Shown here piece after piece: positions 9,381-21,167 of a DNA stretch of 64,000 bases. The notes under the pieces are model-generated. The model made no database searches and was not told the DNA's origin. It worked only from the letters and a program-made list of their open reading frames with translations. The position numbers were made by a program, and so were the translations under genes. Positions within the stretch are counted from its first letter, which is position 1. Each line of letters begins with the position of its first letter. This stretch comes from Lindgomyces ingoldianus. Its lineage: Eukaryota > Ascomycota > Dothideomycetes > Pleosporales > Lindgomycetaceae. The stretch lies in NCBI RefSeq assembly GCF_010093535.1, contig NW_022985164.1, forward strand, positions 543,495 through 607,494, read 5' to 3'.

Positions 9381-10583
9381 ATGGCGGGGCAGCCACATAT
9401 CTTGGCAGAAATTAGTGGTGGCTGTGCATCGTATCATAATCGCCCATTTCTCAATCGAGCAGGCGATAGTGTCAAATATCAACTCATATATGCAAGAGAA
9501 ATCCCCATGAACCAAACACCCAAAATCCAAAATCCAACCCTTACAGCTCCAAGCATGCCCTCCACACCCAATTCCCATCCCACCCTCCTCTCCAAAACCC
9601 TAGGCGCCCTCCTCGGAGTGCATGCCGGCGACTCCTTAGGAGCCACCTTGGAATTCATGCCATGGGAAAAAATTCAATCCAAATACCCCAACGGGCACCG
9701 CATCATAACCGGAGGCGGACCCTTCAACTGGACCCCAGGCCACGCGACCGATGACACGGATCTAACCCGCGCCGTACTCCTCGCATACCAGGACTACATC
9801 ATCTGGAAAACATCCTCGGACTTCAACTCCTCAGAACCCCCTTTCGACATCACTAAATCCGCAGCCGACTACTCGCTCCGCTGGATGCAAGGTAACTGGC
9901 CCGATCGCGAGCCCGGCTCCGGACCCCAGGACATCGGGAACGCAACGTGGATCGGGTTGAGTAATTACCAGAGCAGTGGCAATGCGAGGAATTGTGGTGC
10001 TGGGAATGGGAAGGCCGGGAATGGGAGTTTGATGCGGTGTATTCCTTCGGCTTTGTTTGAAGAATCTAGTGCTAGGAGGAAGATGGAGAGCATGGAGATC
10101 AGCGCGATCACGCATAATGATGCGAGATGTACTGTGGCGTGTGCTGCATACAATGAAATCGTGGCTGCAATGGTGGTGGGGAAGACGGCGAGGGAGGCGG
10201 TGCAGATTGGGCAGAGAGTTGCGGAGGATTTGGATTGTCCTGCCGTTGTGAGGGCTTTTGAGAAAGGGAAGGAGACGTCAGTGTTGAAGCTCGCTGGTTG
10301 GGGTCCTGGAAACGATTTTCCAGATGCGATGTCGGGATACGTGCTTGAGTCTCTTACGCTTGCTATTGCGGCTGTTTTGGATTCTAGGTCCTTCGAAGAT
10401 ATTCTTGTGGATGTGGTTAGGATTGGTGGGGACACGGATACGAATGGTGCCATTGCCGGAGGGCTGTTAGGGGCAAGGGATGGAGTTGAAGCGATTCCGA
10501 AGCAGTGGTTAGAGGTTTTGCAATTCAGAAAAGAATTTGAAACTGTAACGAGGAAGATATTGGAGCTACAGGGTCGGATATAG
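9381..10583 (+). CDS. ADP-ribosylglycohydrolase (ARH/DraG family)
   Basis: Intronless frame of 400 residues. It hydrolyses ADP-ribose from modified macromolecules or from O-acetyl-ADP-ribose, using a two-metal (Mg or Mn) site. Motifs appear in family order. LGALLGVHAGDSLG opens the domain near residue 72. HATDDTDL (about residues 121-127) gives the first metal ligands. The segment GNGSLMR follows in mid-protein. GGDTDTNGAIAGGLLGA (about residue 348) gives the second set. The first 60-70 residues are low-complexity and not part of the domain. The ATG at 9381 has A at -3 and G at +4, but in-frame ATGs at 9507 or 9555 would give a length nearer the family norm. No targeting signal is clear. A single AA9-like gene lies upstream; no operon-like link is implied. 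Confidence 0.9.
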   Translation: MAGQPHILAEISGGCASYHNRPFLNRAGDSVKYQLIYAREIPMNQTPKIQNPTLTAPSMPSTPNSHPTLLSKTLGALLGVHAGDSLGATLEFMPWEKIQSKYPNGHRIITGGGPFNWTPGHATDDTDLTRAVLLAYQDYIIWKTSSDFNSSEPPFDITKSAADYSLRWMQGNWPDREPGSGPQDIGNATWIGLSNYQSSGNARNCGAGNGKAGNGSLMRCIPSALFEESSARRKMESMEISAITHNDARCTVACAAYNEIVAAMVVGKTAREAVQIGQRVAEDLDCPAVVRAFEKGKETSVLKLAGWGPGNDFPDAMSGYVLESLTLAIAAVLDSRSFEDILVDVVRIGGDTDTNGAIAGGLLGARDGVEAIPKQWLEVLQFRKEFETVTRKILELQGRI

Positions 10584-10866
10584 GAGCGAATAGGCGTGAA
10601 ATGATGAAAAACTGGAGAAACTCAAGCTACCATTGCATTTTATTACTGAACATGGTGCATGACAAGGGGCAATTTAGGACAGAAATTCGCATCCTGTGGA
10701 TGCTTCCCTCGGGAGGCTTGATAGCACGACTTTATTCTGATCATACGCAGAATCCTTTATCTGTCCATTTGAGACGCCAGCCCGTCTTCGGCATACTCAG
10801 GTTTACCCTTACCCCCCCCTACGTATTCGCGGTCTACGCCGTACGCACGAACGCCACATAAAAAAA

Positions 10867-12417
10867 CTACTTGTCCTTTTTCTGTTCACTCTCCTCGTTT
10901 TCCTGGTATGGGTGCTTGATCGTCAAACACCATATATCCAAGTAATCGCAAATGGCGAATATAACATCGATGACGAAACTTCCGTGGACGCCAATAGCGA
11001 GTCCCAAGCACATGAACACAAATGCGACTTGGTAAACATCGTTACCCAACGCGCTTGGCCAACCAAAAAATCGACCCCAGTCATCGCCGAATGCGGAACC
11101 GACATGCTGCTGTAACCATGGGCCAAGTGAGTCAATGACACCGTAGGCAAGGGGGAAGATGAGTACGTTGCCGCGAGGGAAACGGGACTTGGTGAGATGG
11201 GAGACGATGATTCGGCCGACTGAGTAAGCGTTAATAATGCCAACGTAGAAGACGAATGGGAGCAAGTGGTGGTGAAGGATGACAGGCTGCAGGTAGAGGT
11301 AGACTGGGATGAGAGTCCAAGCGGCCGCAAAAGTAAGTAGTCCGAGAAGGGCAACGCGAGTCTTTTGTCCACGGGCACGACGGGCTTCCATGACGTTCAA
11401 GGCACTACAGTATATCAGCTATGCTTTCCGAAGGGTGGAAAGAAAAGACAGTAACCACGCACCTCAAGATGGTGTTAAAGATGAGGACAACACCTCCATA
11501 AACCATGTACCACTCATTCCAAGCTAGGTCGTAGACCACATCTGGAATGAATTCGTAGTTCTTCATTCCTAGGCTTTCAAACATGGAACGCTGCCAGAAG
11601 CTACCACCGCCAAGGACAGCCGTGAGGGCAAAGACAATGCACAGTGTGAGAATTCCTTCCACGGGTCCGGAGATGACACCAAGGGTGAGAGTGTGGGTAT
11701 GATACTCGTCCCAGGTTTGAATGTAGAATGTCATGAGTGCTACGAAGTGGTCAGCTACACACACTTGAAGAACTAATTGGTACGTCTTACAAGCAAAGAG
11801 GGTCAGGACTGTCTTCCATCCCTGTCCGAGATTCATGGCTGCAGAGAAGAGTAACACCTCAAGCGTTGTGTTGATGGCATCGACACCTAGCTCTCTGTCA
11901 GAATTTTTGCAAGGTACACTCATCCAGCCTCTACATACCATGATCGAATAGCTCTCCCAGCGGTCCGCTCTGATGAGTTCTTCGGGCCTGCGTTCCATCA
12001 ACCGCGTCAAACGTCTGGTATAGGAATAGCCCAACCGCCCAACTTGCATAGACCCATGGTGGGCAGTCTTGATCAAGTGTCGGCGTATACCAGAGGAGTG
12101 TAATGAAGTTTATGATGATGAATCCGAACCCGCTCAACGTGATCTGGTGTCAAGACGTAAGTAAGCAGTGGTTGTTGGTGATGCATTTGGAAGGATCGAC
12201 TGGACTACTTACAAGATTCGGTCTTAACATCTATTAGCAAAATTTTTTCACAGTAATCTGGGGAGAAGTTTACTTACGCCATCCACATGGGAAAGCAGTG
12301 AATCACCACATTAGTGTAGAAAGGCTTCAAAATGTACCGCGACACCAGACTGTGGTCCACGCCAGAATATTTGTACTCTTTGAGTTTCGGGAGCTTGTCC
12401 TGACGTATGTACACCAT
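10867..12417 (-). CDS. CDP-alcohol phosphatidyltransferase: choline/ethanolamine phosphotransferase (CPT1/EPT1 type)
   Basis: Six exons on the minus strand: 12417-12278, 12222-12213 (only 10 bases), 12143-11939, 11886-11791, 11739-11463 and 11404-10867, giving 421 residues. It transfers phosphocholine or phosphoethanolamine from the CDP-alcohol to diacylglycerol, the last step of the Kennedy pathway in ER/Golgi membranes. The CDP-alcohol motif DG-x2-AR-x8-G-x3-D-x3-D is complete: D99, G100, A103, R104, G113, D117 and D121. Several hydrophobic helices follow. The chain ends in a charged tail (EESEQKKDK). The tiny second exon supplies PNL between HCFPMWMA and ITLSGFGF, and all phases close. Choline versus ethanolamine preference cannot be told from sequence. 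Confidence 0.93.
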
Positions 12418-12914
12418 AGCTGCGACTATTAGCACTGGAATACGTGCTTGAAGAGCGCAACTATCCGGAGAGTGTTGGTGTTGTGGTAAGTCACAGTCGC
12501 GGTGCCAAAAATTTCCAGGTTTCGCGTTCCGCTCGTGACGATGACGCAGTGTGCGCGCGGTGGGGCCAACCAACAGCGAGCCGAACGATAAGCTTGGATA
12601 TTGACGAAGCTTATATATTCTTAAATTCTAGGATACAACCTAAGGAAATGTCATGCACACATTATCCGGATTCACCAAACGAGCGGAATGGGCTCGATTC
12701 CTAGTATCGAACGCCGACGCCAGGCACTGCTGAAGCGCCCTCCCTTGTTCGTCCCGTCACCTCATAATGCTATTCTACAATGCCTTCTGCCTTCTACCTT
12801 CTGCTTTCTGCCTTCTCCCATATGCACCTGATCTGCTGTAGTCGGTTATTGCAGGGGTTCCTTCTCTGGAATATCCTTCAAAGCAGCCGAGACCTTGCCA
12901 CACGTCCAGGACGC
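12418..12914. other. Intergenic between the CPT promoter and the NIPSNAP 3' end
   Basis: Contains the upstream region of the phosphotransferase gene and the 3' flank of the NIPSNAP gene. Apart from a CCTTCTG microsatellite at 12781-12817 nothing recognisable is seen. Confidence 0.5.
12781..12817. repeat. 7-base microsatellite (TGCCTTC)n, imperfect
   Basis: About five imperfect tandem copies of TGCCTTC/TACCTTC/TGCTTTC in non-coding DNA. It is a pyrimidine-rich simple repeat. Confidence 0.8.
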
Positions 12915-14092
12915 TTAAGCAACTGGACTCCACGGGCAGGGGATGAGAATCTTGCTCTTCATCTGCTGGATGAGCGGCACGGTCTTGTGTACCGTCTCGC
13001 CCCAACCCTCAACACTCCAACTCTGCTCTCGGCGAACTTTCCGCTCCTCGAGATCCGCAAACTGCCACAGATGGTGCACAGTGTTGAGTTCGCCAATTTG
13101 CACGAACCAAGCCCCGACACCTTCCATGACCTCCCGTCGCGCCTTCAGACCGCGCCTCCAGTGTGTCTCCCACTCTAGTAGATTCCCTGGGTGTAGTGTG
13201 TAGGACCGAAGCTCAAAGAGGCCCCCCAACTGCCGAGGCGGGGTAGTTGGCCAGAACGAGAATTCTTGCATCAATGAGGTCCGCTTCGACTTGATCAGAG
13301 TCTTCAGCTTGGCATCGAACTCGGCGAATTCGGGATGATGCTGGATCGCATTCAGCGAAGCGTGATAGCCCTGGTATCGCTGGTATTCCCAAATATGGAC
13401 TGCGTTTCAACCAAGTTATCAGAATCGAGGGTCTTGCCATCTAGAGGGGGGCGGAGAATACCAAACGTGTCACAGTCGCCTACTTCAGTCCTCCAGCTGC
13501 CAACCAGGTGGACTTTGTTCTCAGGCATGGCGGCCATCCTCGGGTACCAGCCTCCGACAAGCTCCACATACTCGTCGACTTTGTCGGGCTTGACATCGTG
13601 GAACACGATTGAATGGACGTATTTGCCTCGAGCGAGGACTTGGGAAAAGCTTCTCTCGATGTCCTTGTCCAGCTCTCGCCCCTCGGGGGTGCCGTAGATG
13701 AGTGATGACAATGCGCCCTTCTTCTTGCCACCGTCCTGGGCTTCACGTGCGCGTGCCTCCTCTGCGTTAGAAGATGTCAGTGAGCCAAGTGCCTTACCAA
13801 GGACCGTAGGACCCCTCCCAGCAGATGTACCAGACGCAGACAGATTACCAGAGGAATAAGACTGACTTTCTTGTTGCTCTTTTTTCTTCTGGGCGTTCAC
13901 CAAGCCCTCGCGGAACTCTTTCTGTCGCTCGTTGAATCTGGAGGCCCCGTCAGGGGTGATATCTGCCAGAGCGGGGGCTCGCGCTGGACTCTGCACCGCG
14001 GCGAGGGCAGCGAAGGAGCGTGAATTGGCAGCTGCCACGTTGGATGCGGGGACAGCGCTGCGCACGCTGGCACAAACACGTCGTGTGAGCAT
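12915..14092 (-). CDS. NIPSNAP-family mitochondrial protein
   Basis: Two exons, 14092-13462 and 13399-12915, with a 62-base intron (donor GTATTC, acceptor CGCAG). Splicing joins DTF to VHIWEYQRYQGYHASL, so the reading frame through 13352 is only intron readthrough. The start at 14092 gives MLTRRVCASVRS, an Arg/Ser-rich mitochondrial presequence. The longer open frame upstream begins at a non-ATG codon. The protein is about 371 residues with two ferredoxin-like NIPSNAP domains. The first contains KYVHSIVFHDVKPDKVDEYVEL and the second GLFELRSYTLHPGNLLEWETHW. A Ser/Gly- and Lys-rich linker precedes them. NIPSNAPs are mitochondrial proteins linked in animals to mitophagy signalling; the role in fungi is poorly defined. 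Family assignment is firm and the biochemical function is unknown. Confidence 0.9.
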
Positions 14093-14195
14093 AGCGATGG
14101 GTGAGCCCGACAATTGACGTCAGGGAAGATGGGCAAAAGTAAATGGCAAGCACCCTTAAGCAGCGGCCGTGATGGTGGGTGAAGGTTGAGGGGCA

Positions 14196-14242
14196 ACGAC
14201 GGTGACGACGGTGGTGACGGTGGTGACTGTGGTGACGATGAT
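14196..14242. repeat. GGTGAC-type minisatellite (period 9, imperfect)
   Basis: Tandem, imperfect GGTGACGGT/GGTGACTGT units immediately upstream of the NIPSNAP gene start. Read on the minus strand they give runs of Thr and Val, which explains the spurious long frames in this area. Confidence 0.75.
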
Positions 14243-16293
14243 CCGCGGGCTGGTCCTCTGTCTGCGTCTTGTACCTTTCACCAGCGGGGCTCTCTGCCAG
14301 CTTTGTGTAACTTGGGAGAGCTTCCCCTCATCGTCCTGCAGCGGGAGCTCCTTGCAATCATGGTCCGTGCACCTTCTAAAAGCTGGGGATTCAGTGGGGA
14401 ACCGCCCGCCAACGCCCACCTTGGAAAGCGTCGTCACCTGTCAACCCGCGGCCGCCGACACCTCATATGACCCCGATTGCTTTTGCCCTCCGCGACACAG
14501 CGGCATGTGCTGCTCCTCTTCCTCGTCTCGTGTGGAGTTGCACTTCTTCGGGCCTGTCACATGCAGCCTGCTTGACACTGGAGGCTGCGCATCGGCTCCG
14601 GATGCCTCTCCGCGGCCGAGAGGGTGTGTCATCACAATCGTCATGCCTTGATCCTGCCTACAATTGACCATACAGCGCCACTAGTTCAAAGAATAACTTC
14701 TCTTCTGCAGCACTATCCACTCTCGGATTCCGGTGAGCAAGAGTTCCTGGCCGGGCAACGGGCCAAAAGCCAGGAGGCGCCCGCTATGTAGAGAGGTACC
14801 ACTACCTTCTACTCTCCTGGAACGACACCATGCATCTCTTTCCACGCTCCTTCGCCTGCACATATTTCACATGCTCATGCCTCAGATCCTCGGCATCATA
14901 TTTCTCAAGATCCCACTCTGCAAACCTGTTCCTATAATTCCATCAACGAGTCCGCCACCTTAGCGATTTGATGGTGATGTCACGTATCTTAGCTCCTCGT
15001 AGGACAACGCAAAATCGAGCTTGACATTCCATGTGCCCTGGGAGTCCAGTCCTTTGTACCAATCAAATAACCCCCGAATTTGGCCTCCCCCTGGAATACA
15101 AGACCATAAACACAACAGTCTTTCTCCTACGCTTCCTGGACGGAGAGGCCTACTGTGATGGGAGAACCATCCTGGGACGGACTGAACAACTAAAGAAAGA
15201 GAACTAGACAGTGAGCACAGCGATTACTGCTTCTCGCAACTAGTCTCTCAAGATTATTTCCTGCTTATCTACTCAATTCCTCGGCTATAGCTAACGTTAG
15301 CTGTATCATATGAAGCCATTCGTTGACTGCCAACCCATCCGGCTAGAGGATGATAATGCAATTGGTTCCTATTTCGTGGCATCCAGAGAGCAGTCACCTT
15401 ATGACTATTGGACGCTCTGCGCTTGTAATTTTCAGATTCCTTCGGCGCTTAGGGGTTAGAATGGACCATGTCGTGCTTTCGCCATTCTCCACAAATGGTC
15501 AGTCAGCATCAGGCAGCACCTCTTCCGCAAGGCGTTGGAGCCATTTTCCTCTAGATACCGACCTTCCATCTAGAGTAGTGTCAGCAATGTCGGGCAGGAG
15601 GTAACTACATTCACGCTCCGATTCGCTAAGGCCATGTAGGAGAGATTTAACAGGGGTCTAAAAGCAGAGTCTGCGATGCATGGTTATCATTGTGACCCAT
15701 CGTTCGCTTGGGGAAAGTGTATTCGCACTCGTACTGCTCACAAAGAGCAATCAAAAAGATTCGCTCTCCTTTCACCACCAGGACTCTTTCCACTCTAGCC
15801 CTCCTCTGCAGTTACCGACCTTCAACCTGAACCCCGAGACACGCCCTTTCACATATCTTTCAAAAGGCATTATCGACCTTTCGCTCTATCTCGTACTATC
15901 TTCGTCCAACCAACGAGACCTTCAATGTTACCACGTGAGACATTTCTTATCCATTGAGCTTGCCAGACTGCATCCCGAATCTTTCAGCTGTCCCGCAAAT
16001 CGAAGGCCCCATTGGTTTGACCTAGTCTAGTGTCGATTGGCTGCTGTAACTGACTTTTCCTCAGAGATTATCCCGCAACGTGTAAGACTGCATGCCATAC
16101 TTCCCGGCTCAACACCCCGTCCAAAGGATCTAACTCGACTCTTCACTCTCGTGCTCCATATATCACACCAAAACGCATCCTATATACATCGAAACCCGTC
16201 TTTCTTTTCAACTCAGCTTTTCATTTCGTATATCATCCATTCACCTTTCCATTCTATACTTCGTGACTTTGAGCACTGCATCCAGCAACAGCA

Positions 16294-16422
16294 ATGACCT
16301 CACCACTAGAAGACCTCCTCGGCAATAAGATGTTGAGGGAAACTGGCTGGGTTTATATAACAGGTCCAGAGCTCGGCCACGTGAGACTGGTTTCAGTGGA
16401 AGGACTGAACCAAGTGGAATAA
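16294..16422 (+). CDS. Short ORF after a CT-rich leader, possible relict gene start
   Basis: 42 residues starting MTSPLEDLLGNKM. The ATG follows a long pyrimidine-rich stretch and CAGCAACAGCA, which is typical context for a fungal start codon. No family is recognised and the frame stops early. It could be a truncated gene, a first exon whose remainder I cannot find, or chance. Confidence 0.2.
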   Translation: MTSPLEDLLGNKMLRETGWVYITGPELGHVRLVSVEGLNQVE

Positions 16423-16912
16423 CTAACTCAAGTGGAAGGAATCTGGCAAGTCAGTTGTCGAGCCCGGTGGAGGGGTCTTAGGCTCTTCGAGATCGGTGTC
16501 GTAGACCGGAGGTCGATAAAGTGTTGCGGTGCTAATTGATGGTATCAACTGAAAAAGAAAGAAAAAGAAAAAGATAACCATCACACCGGAGAAGAGACGT
16601 TATTTTAAGCATAAGCCCTGGTAGATAGGCATATTTTGTGGTTTAGAAATGCTACGGTGAGGCGATGCAATGATTAATTGGGGGAATCAATGGGGTCAAA
16701 TGGCTAACCATGACGCGACTATGTCCAGCCAACATTCGGGATACGTCTGCCTGCCGTCCATGGAGACCTCGATATAATTCTCCACCTAATAAGAATCGAA
16801 GAGTAATGAGGGAAGTGCCGGATGTGGATGTTGAGATCTCGGAAGAAATTGCGGTCCGATCACCGGGGCAAAGCGCACCACGTGATCTCGGTCTTAACTC
16901 TAGATAGGTACG

Positions 16913-17227
16913 TCACTGCCTCGGCATCCACAACTCCTTTCTCCATGCCTCTCGGACCATCCGCCGCCGCACTGAAAAGCCGAACTCCTGGCCCTCGCGC
17001 CTTGCGAACGCCTGTGCCACAAAACTTCGGAGTAGACATGGCTTGAAGAACGAATCAAAACTAGAGGATTTCGCAGCACTAGCCATGGAGCCACTGTCAC
17101 CCATCGTGCCGCTTGTGCCGAAATACAGGCCACCTCGGACGGAGTTTTCGTTGTCGAATTTTCTGTTAAATCCGACAAAAAGGATGCGGTTCCCCAGAGC
17201 GAGTTTCTTTTTGGTAGAATCATGCAT
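16913..17227 (-). CDS. Hypothetical ORF divergent from the MFS gene
   Basis: ATG-initiated frame of 104 residues (MHDSTKKKLALGNR start), rich in Ser, Phe and Arg. No domain, signal peptide or family is recognised. It lies about 200 bases from the MFS start in the opposite direction. An overlapping frame (17289-16900) is similarly open, so chance is a serious alternative. Confidence 0.2.
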   Translation of the reverse strand: MHDSTKKKLALGNRILFVGFNRKFDNENSVRGGLYFGTSGTMGDSGSMASAAKSSSFDSFFKPCLLRSFVAQAFARREGQEFGFSVRRRMVREAWRKELWMPRQ

Positions 17228-17429
17228 GGTCGATGCGCTTTCCTGGTAAATTCAGATTGACATATATCTGTCGCGTGCCCAATTCCCAATGCCCTGTCTC
17301 AGATCTTCCAGTGGCCGCATTTCAAGAGTTAACTAATCTTGATTCCATTCGATCTATATCATTCAATTGGTTTCCCTAAGCCCTTCGCTTACTCCTTTTG
17401 GGTGCTGAATTACCGCCTCACACCACCTC

Positions 17430-19388
17430 ATGGCGGACCTGGGACGCGCACGTACAGACACTTCAACAAGAACTAGATCACGGTCACGGCCAAGCCGGCC
17501 GCCTAGCCCTCAAATACACCGGCTGTTCTCCACGCAAATCCCCAATGACCCTTTAGTCTACCATCAAGAAGACGGAGCGGGAGTTCACGTCGACGAAAAC
17601 ACGGTGTCACTGTACCAAACCGAAACGCAGAGTCGCCAGCCCGAGTCACCAGAGGCAGAGGATTCTGATAGTACGTTCGATGACGAGAACGAGAAGGCCG
17701 ATGAAGCAGCAGTCGCAGAGGGTACAACGATTGAAGAAATCAGAGGAATTCCGAACGAACATGATGTTGAAGCTCAACCGCAGGAACTTGAGAAGAAGAA
17801 GTCCTCGCAGCCAATCAAGGATTCAGATTTAGTAAGCGCTGAAAACTGGCATCTTGTGTTAAAGATGTGGAGCTGACATCAACTAGGTCACTTGGGACGG
17901 TCCAGATGACCCCGCTAATCCAAAAAATTGGTCAATGAAACGCAAATGGGTGGCAACTTTCATCGTCTCCTCATTTACCCTTGTCTCGCCTGTCTCCTCG
18001 TCCATGATCGCGCCCGCTCTATCCTCTATTAGCAAAGAGTTTCATATCACCAACCAGTTTGAAGCTCAAATGACGCTATCAATCTTCGTTCTTGCTTATG
18101 CCATCGGACCAGTAAGTCATTCAAGTATACTCTATTTTGAATTACCAGACTCGTGCTGATATCACCTAGCTCTTTCTTGGCCCATTGTCTGAGATATATG
18201 GACGGGTCATCGTACTCCAAATAGCAAACCTATTCTACCTAGCCTGGAATCTCGGATGCGGGTTTGCGCAAAGCTCTGGCCAGCTCATGGCTTTCCGGTT
18301 CTTTAGTGGGTTAGGCGGAAGCGCTCCACTAGCCATTGGTGGAGTAAGTAATGTTGCTGTCCATATCTACAGCAAGATCTAATTTGGTATAGGGCCTTCT
18401 TTCGGACTGCTTCTACCCGGAGCAAAGAGGTAAAGCGATCAGCATCTACAGTCTCGCACCTCTACTCGGTCCCGCCATTGGACCCATCGCAGGCGGCTTT
18501 ATCTCGCAAAATACCACTTGGCGTTGGTGCTTTTGGGCGACCACCATCTTCACCGCCGTGGTTCAATGCTTCGGTGTCCTCTTCCTCCAGGAGACCTACG
18601 CACCCAAGCTTCTTGCTCTCAAGCGAGACAGACTTCGCAAGGAAACAGGAAACATGAAATTGCACACCGAATACGACAGTCCTGACAGGACACTAGCGAA
18701 GACGATAAAAGGAGCACTCCAGCGACCCTTCAGGCTCATTGCTACGCAGCCCATTGTACAGGTTCTCGCATGCTACATGGCGTATTTGTATGGGCTCATG
18801 TATCTCACGCTTTCAACATTTCCTCTCCTTTGGAACGACCGGTACAATGAGTCTGTGGGAGTTGGTAGCTTGAACTTTATCTCCATGGCTGTTGGGTTCT
18901 TCCTCGGAACTCAAATCTGCGCTCCCCTCAACGATGCAATATACCGCAGGCTGAAGAAGCGAAACAACAATGTCGGGAAACCAGAGTTCCGTGTCCCTAT
19001 GATGGTCCCTGCTTCACTCCTAGTCCCCATAGGACTCTTCTGGTACGGGTGGAGCGCTCAAGCCCGAGTACACTGGATCATGCCGAACATCGGAGCTGCC
19101 ATTTTCTGCGCAGGTACCATTGTTGGATTCCAGTGCATCCAAACGTACCTAGTCGATTCGTATACTCGATATGCTGCGTCGGCGATTGCGGCCGCAACAG
19201 TGCTGCGATCTCTTGCTGGGTTTGGGTTTCCGCTCTTCGCCCCAGCCATGTACAACACACTTGACTTTGGGTGGGGGAATAGTTTGCTGGGGTTCATTGC
19301 GATTGGGCTAGGTGTGCCAGCGCCATTCTTACTCTGGAAATTTGGTGGGTTGCTGAGGTCCAGGAGTAAGTTTGCTGCTGGTGGTTGA
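17430..19388 (+). CDS. MFS multidrug exporter, DHA1 family
   Basis: Four exons: 17430-17831, 17887-18111, 18170-18343 and 18393-19388, with introns of 49-58 bases and GTAAGC/GTAAGT donors, all in phase 0. The protein has 598 residues. The first about 135 residues are a cytosolic tail with Arg/Ser-Pro repeats and an acidic stretch. The transporter starts at TWDGPDDPANPKNWS, a signature of fungal 12-helix DHA1 drug:proton antiporters. Helix 1 is followed by the conserved A-YAIGP and LFLGPLSEIYGR (motif A loop), RFFSGLGGSAPLAIGG, and motif C-like LLGPAIGPIAGG. The central loop and C-terminal six helices are complete. It probably exports toxic compounds or metabolites across the plasma membrane using the proton gradient. 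There are no neighbouring biosynthetic genes, so a cluster role is not indicated. Confidence 0.93.
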
Positions 19389-19805
19389 GGGATACCCATC
19401 AAACAGACATGCGATAGCAAAACAGAGTGAATACGCCTCCAGCAAACTTGAGTTGGCATTCGTTTCTTAGCGGGTATTGCATCTAGAGGTGTTGGTTTCA
19501 GGGTCCTGGTCTGCATTTCTTGGAAATGGAAAAGAATCTGGTTTCCTCTTAGAGGTGGGTTGAAAGAGGGGAGCATACATATACACAATTCTCTCAAGAA
19601 GTTAGTATCTAAGTATACGGTAATATTCTTGGCTTAAAGTACTGCACTGAAATGTGTGTGTGAATGCTTCTGAATCAGGCGAAGTCGTCCGACATGGTCC
19701 GTGCCTTCGAAGCTGTCATCTCATGTTGAAAAGTGAAGAACATCAATCACCACAATCGCGCCACGCTCTCCACGCCTCCCCAGCCCTTTCAATCCCGCAA
19801 TTGAT
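19389..19805. other. Intergenic between the MFS and SCO1 genes
   Basis: Holds the MFS 3' end and the SCO1 promoter and leader. No gene or repeat was recognised. Confidence 0.5.
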
Positions 19806-21167
19806 ATGTCTTCAACATGCAATTGCATTGCCGGAGCTATGAAAGCCATTAAATCGTCGTCGTTACTACGCCTTGAGCTCCAGGGCACCCGGACCTCCGT
19901 CCGCCGAACCCTCTCATCCCACTCCCCGAACACAGCCGTACTGTCTCGAACAGTAGCGAGCGGAAGCGCGTCACATTTTAGGACATTACAGAGCTCAAGC
20001 GTACCTTGTCGGAGCCCCGCAGGTAGCTTACGAAAACCGTTCTGCCAAGCCCGATCTTTTTCAAACTCGACAGCACGATGTAAACTCAGGACAATAGAGC
20101 AAGTAAAGGCACGGAATAAAGGCGGGGTAGGTTCTCAAACTCCCGTTCTCTTCGACCCCGGCATTACCAAGGCCATTTTATGACATGGAATGCTCTGCTA
20201 ATTCTGTCTCCATTGCGAAGCCTTTCAACCTCGCCGCTGCACTCCTTTTCGTGGCCACTGGAGGTGCGTTATACGCCTACTTCACTTACGAGAAACAACG
20301 CATGGACCGGAAGAGGATAGCGGAGGAGACTAAGGGAATTGGGAAACCAAAGGTTGGAGGACCGTTTGATTTGGTGGACCATGATGGGAATCGGTTCACA
20401 AGTGATGATATGCATGGGAAATATGCGCTGGTAGGTTCGGTTTCTTGCACAAGATCTGAGGGACGAAATGATCGAGGCTAGTTTTATGTTATTGACATGT
20501 CGTGTTGCGCGGCTATGGGAAGGAAGCACAAGTGCGGATTGGACTACATAGGAAAGAGGTGCTAATAGTGGTACGCAGGTTTACTTCGGTTTTACGCACT
20601 GCCCCGACATCTGTCCAGATGAGCTCGACAAAATGGCTATCATGTATGATAAGGTGGTCGAGCGATGCGGTAAAGTTCTGCTTCCCCTCATGATAACCTG
20701 CGACCCGGCACGCGACACTCCAGAAGTGCTGAAAGAGTACCTCAAAGAATTCCACCCCGAAATCATAGGCTTGACGGGAGAATACGAGAACATAAAACAG
20801 ACATGTAAGGCATATCGCGTCTACTTCTCAACCCCACCAAACGTCAAGCCCGGCCAAGATTATCTAGTGGATCACTCCATATATTTCTATCTGATGGGTA
20901 AGTCTATCGTCTATCCTTTTGCTTTCTATCAATTCTACGAGCTTTGGGCGAGTTGCGAGCGTGGTGCAGTGGACATCGCTCGTATCGAGATTTCGATCCC
21001 TTAGGGTTAAAGATATTGATGAAGTCCTGACGCCACGCGCAGATCCAGACGGTGATTTCGTCGAAGCCATCGGAAGAAATTTCACCGCGGAACAGGCTGC
21101 AAAACTGATCGGAGATCATATTAAAGATTGGAGCGGTCCGTTGAATAAAAAGGATCGATGGGCATAA
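19806..21167 (+). CDS. SCO1: SCO1-type mitochondrial copper chaperone for cytochrome c oxidase
   Basis: Four exons: 19806-20126, 20221-20430, 20579-20897 and 21043-21167 (324 residues; starting at the in-frame ATG 19839 gives 313). Introns are 94, 148 and 145 bases, and all junctions close in phase. It delivers copper to the CuA site of Cox2 in the inner membrane. The N-terminus is a long Ser/Arg-rich mitochondrial presequence. One transmembrane helix follows (FNLAAALLFVATGGALYAYF, about residues 109-128). The thioredoxin-like domain faces the intermembrane space and carries the CPDIC copper motif (C185, C189) and the distal ligand H276 in YLVDHS. DPDGDFVEAIGRNF near the end is also conserved. 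All copper ligands are present, so the protein should be functional. Confidence 0.94.

Larger units (their letters stand above)
14093..17429. other. 3.3 kb intergenic region
   Basis: No firmly supported gene. Open frames of 60-150 residues at 14156-14970 are low-complexity shadows of a GGTGAC-type repeat. The interval 15750-16290 is a CT-rich stretch that resembles a fungal 5' leader and ends at a short ORF at 16294. The final 200 bases before 17430 should be the MFS promoter. Weak short ORFs are listed separately. Confidence 0.4.

Noticed and set aside
13352..13461. Continuous frame through the NIPSNAP intron
   Set aside because: The segment after DTF is unlike the family, while removing the 62-base intron gives VHIWEYQRYQGYHASL, the conserved continuation.
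14156..14671. Overlapping frames up to 149 residues on both strands
   Set aside because: They arise from the GGTGAC repeat and GC-rich upstream sequence of the NIPSNAP gene; no conserved protein content.
17430..19388. MFS exporter considered as part of a secondary-metabolite cluster
   Set aside because: There is no polyketide synthase, NRPS, terpene cyclase or tailoring enzyme nearby; neighbours are housekeeping genes.
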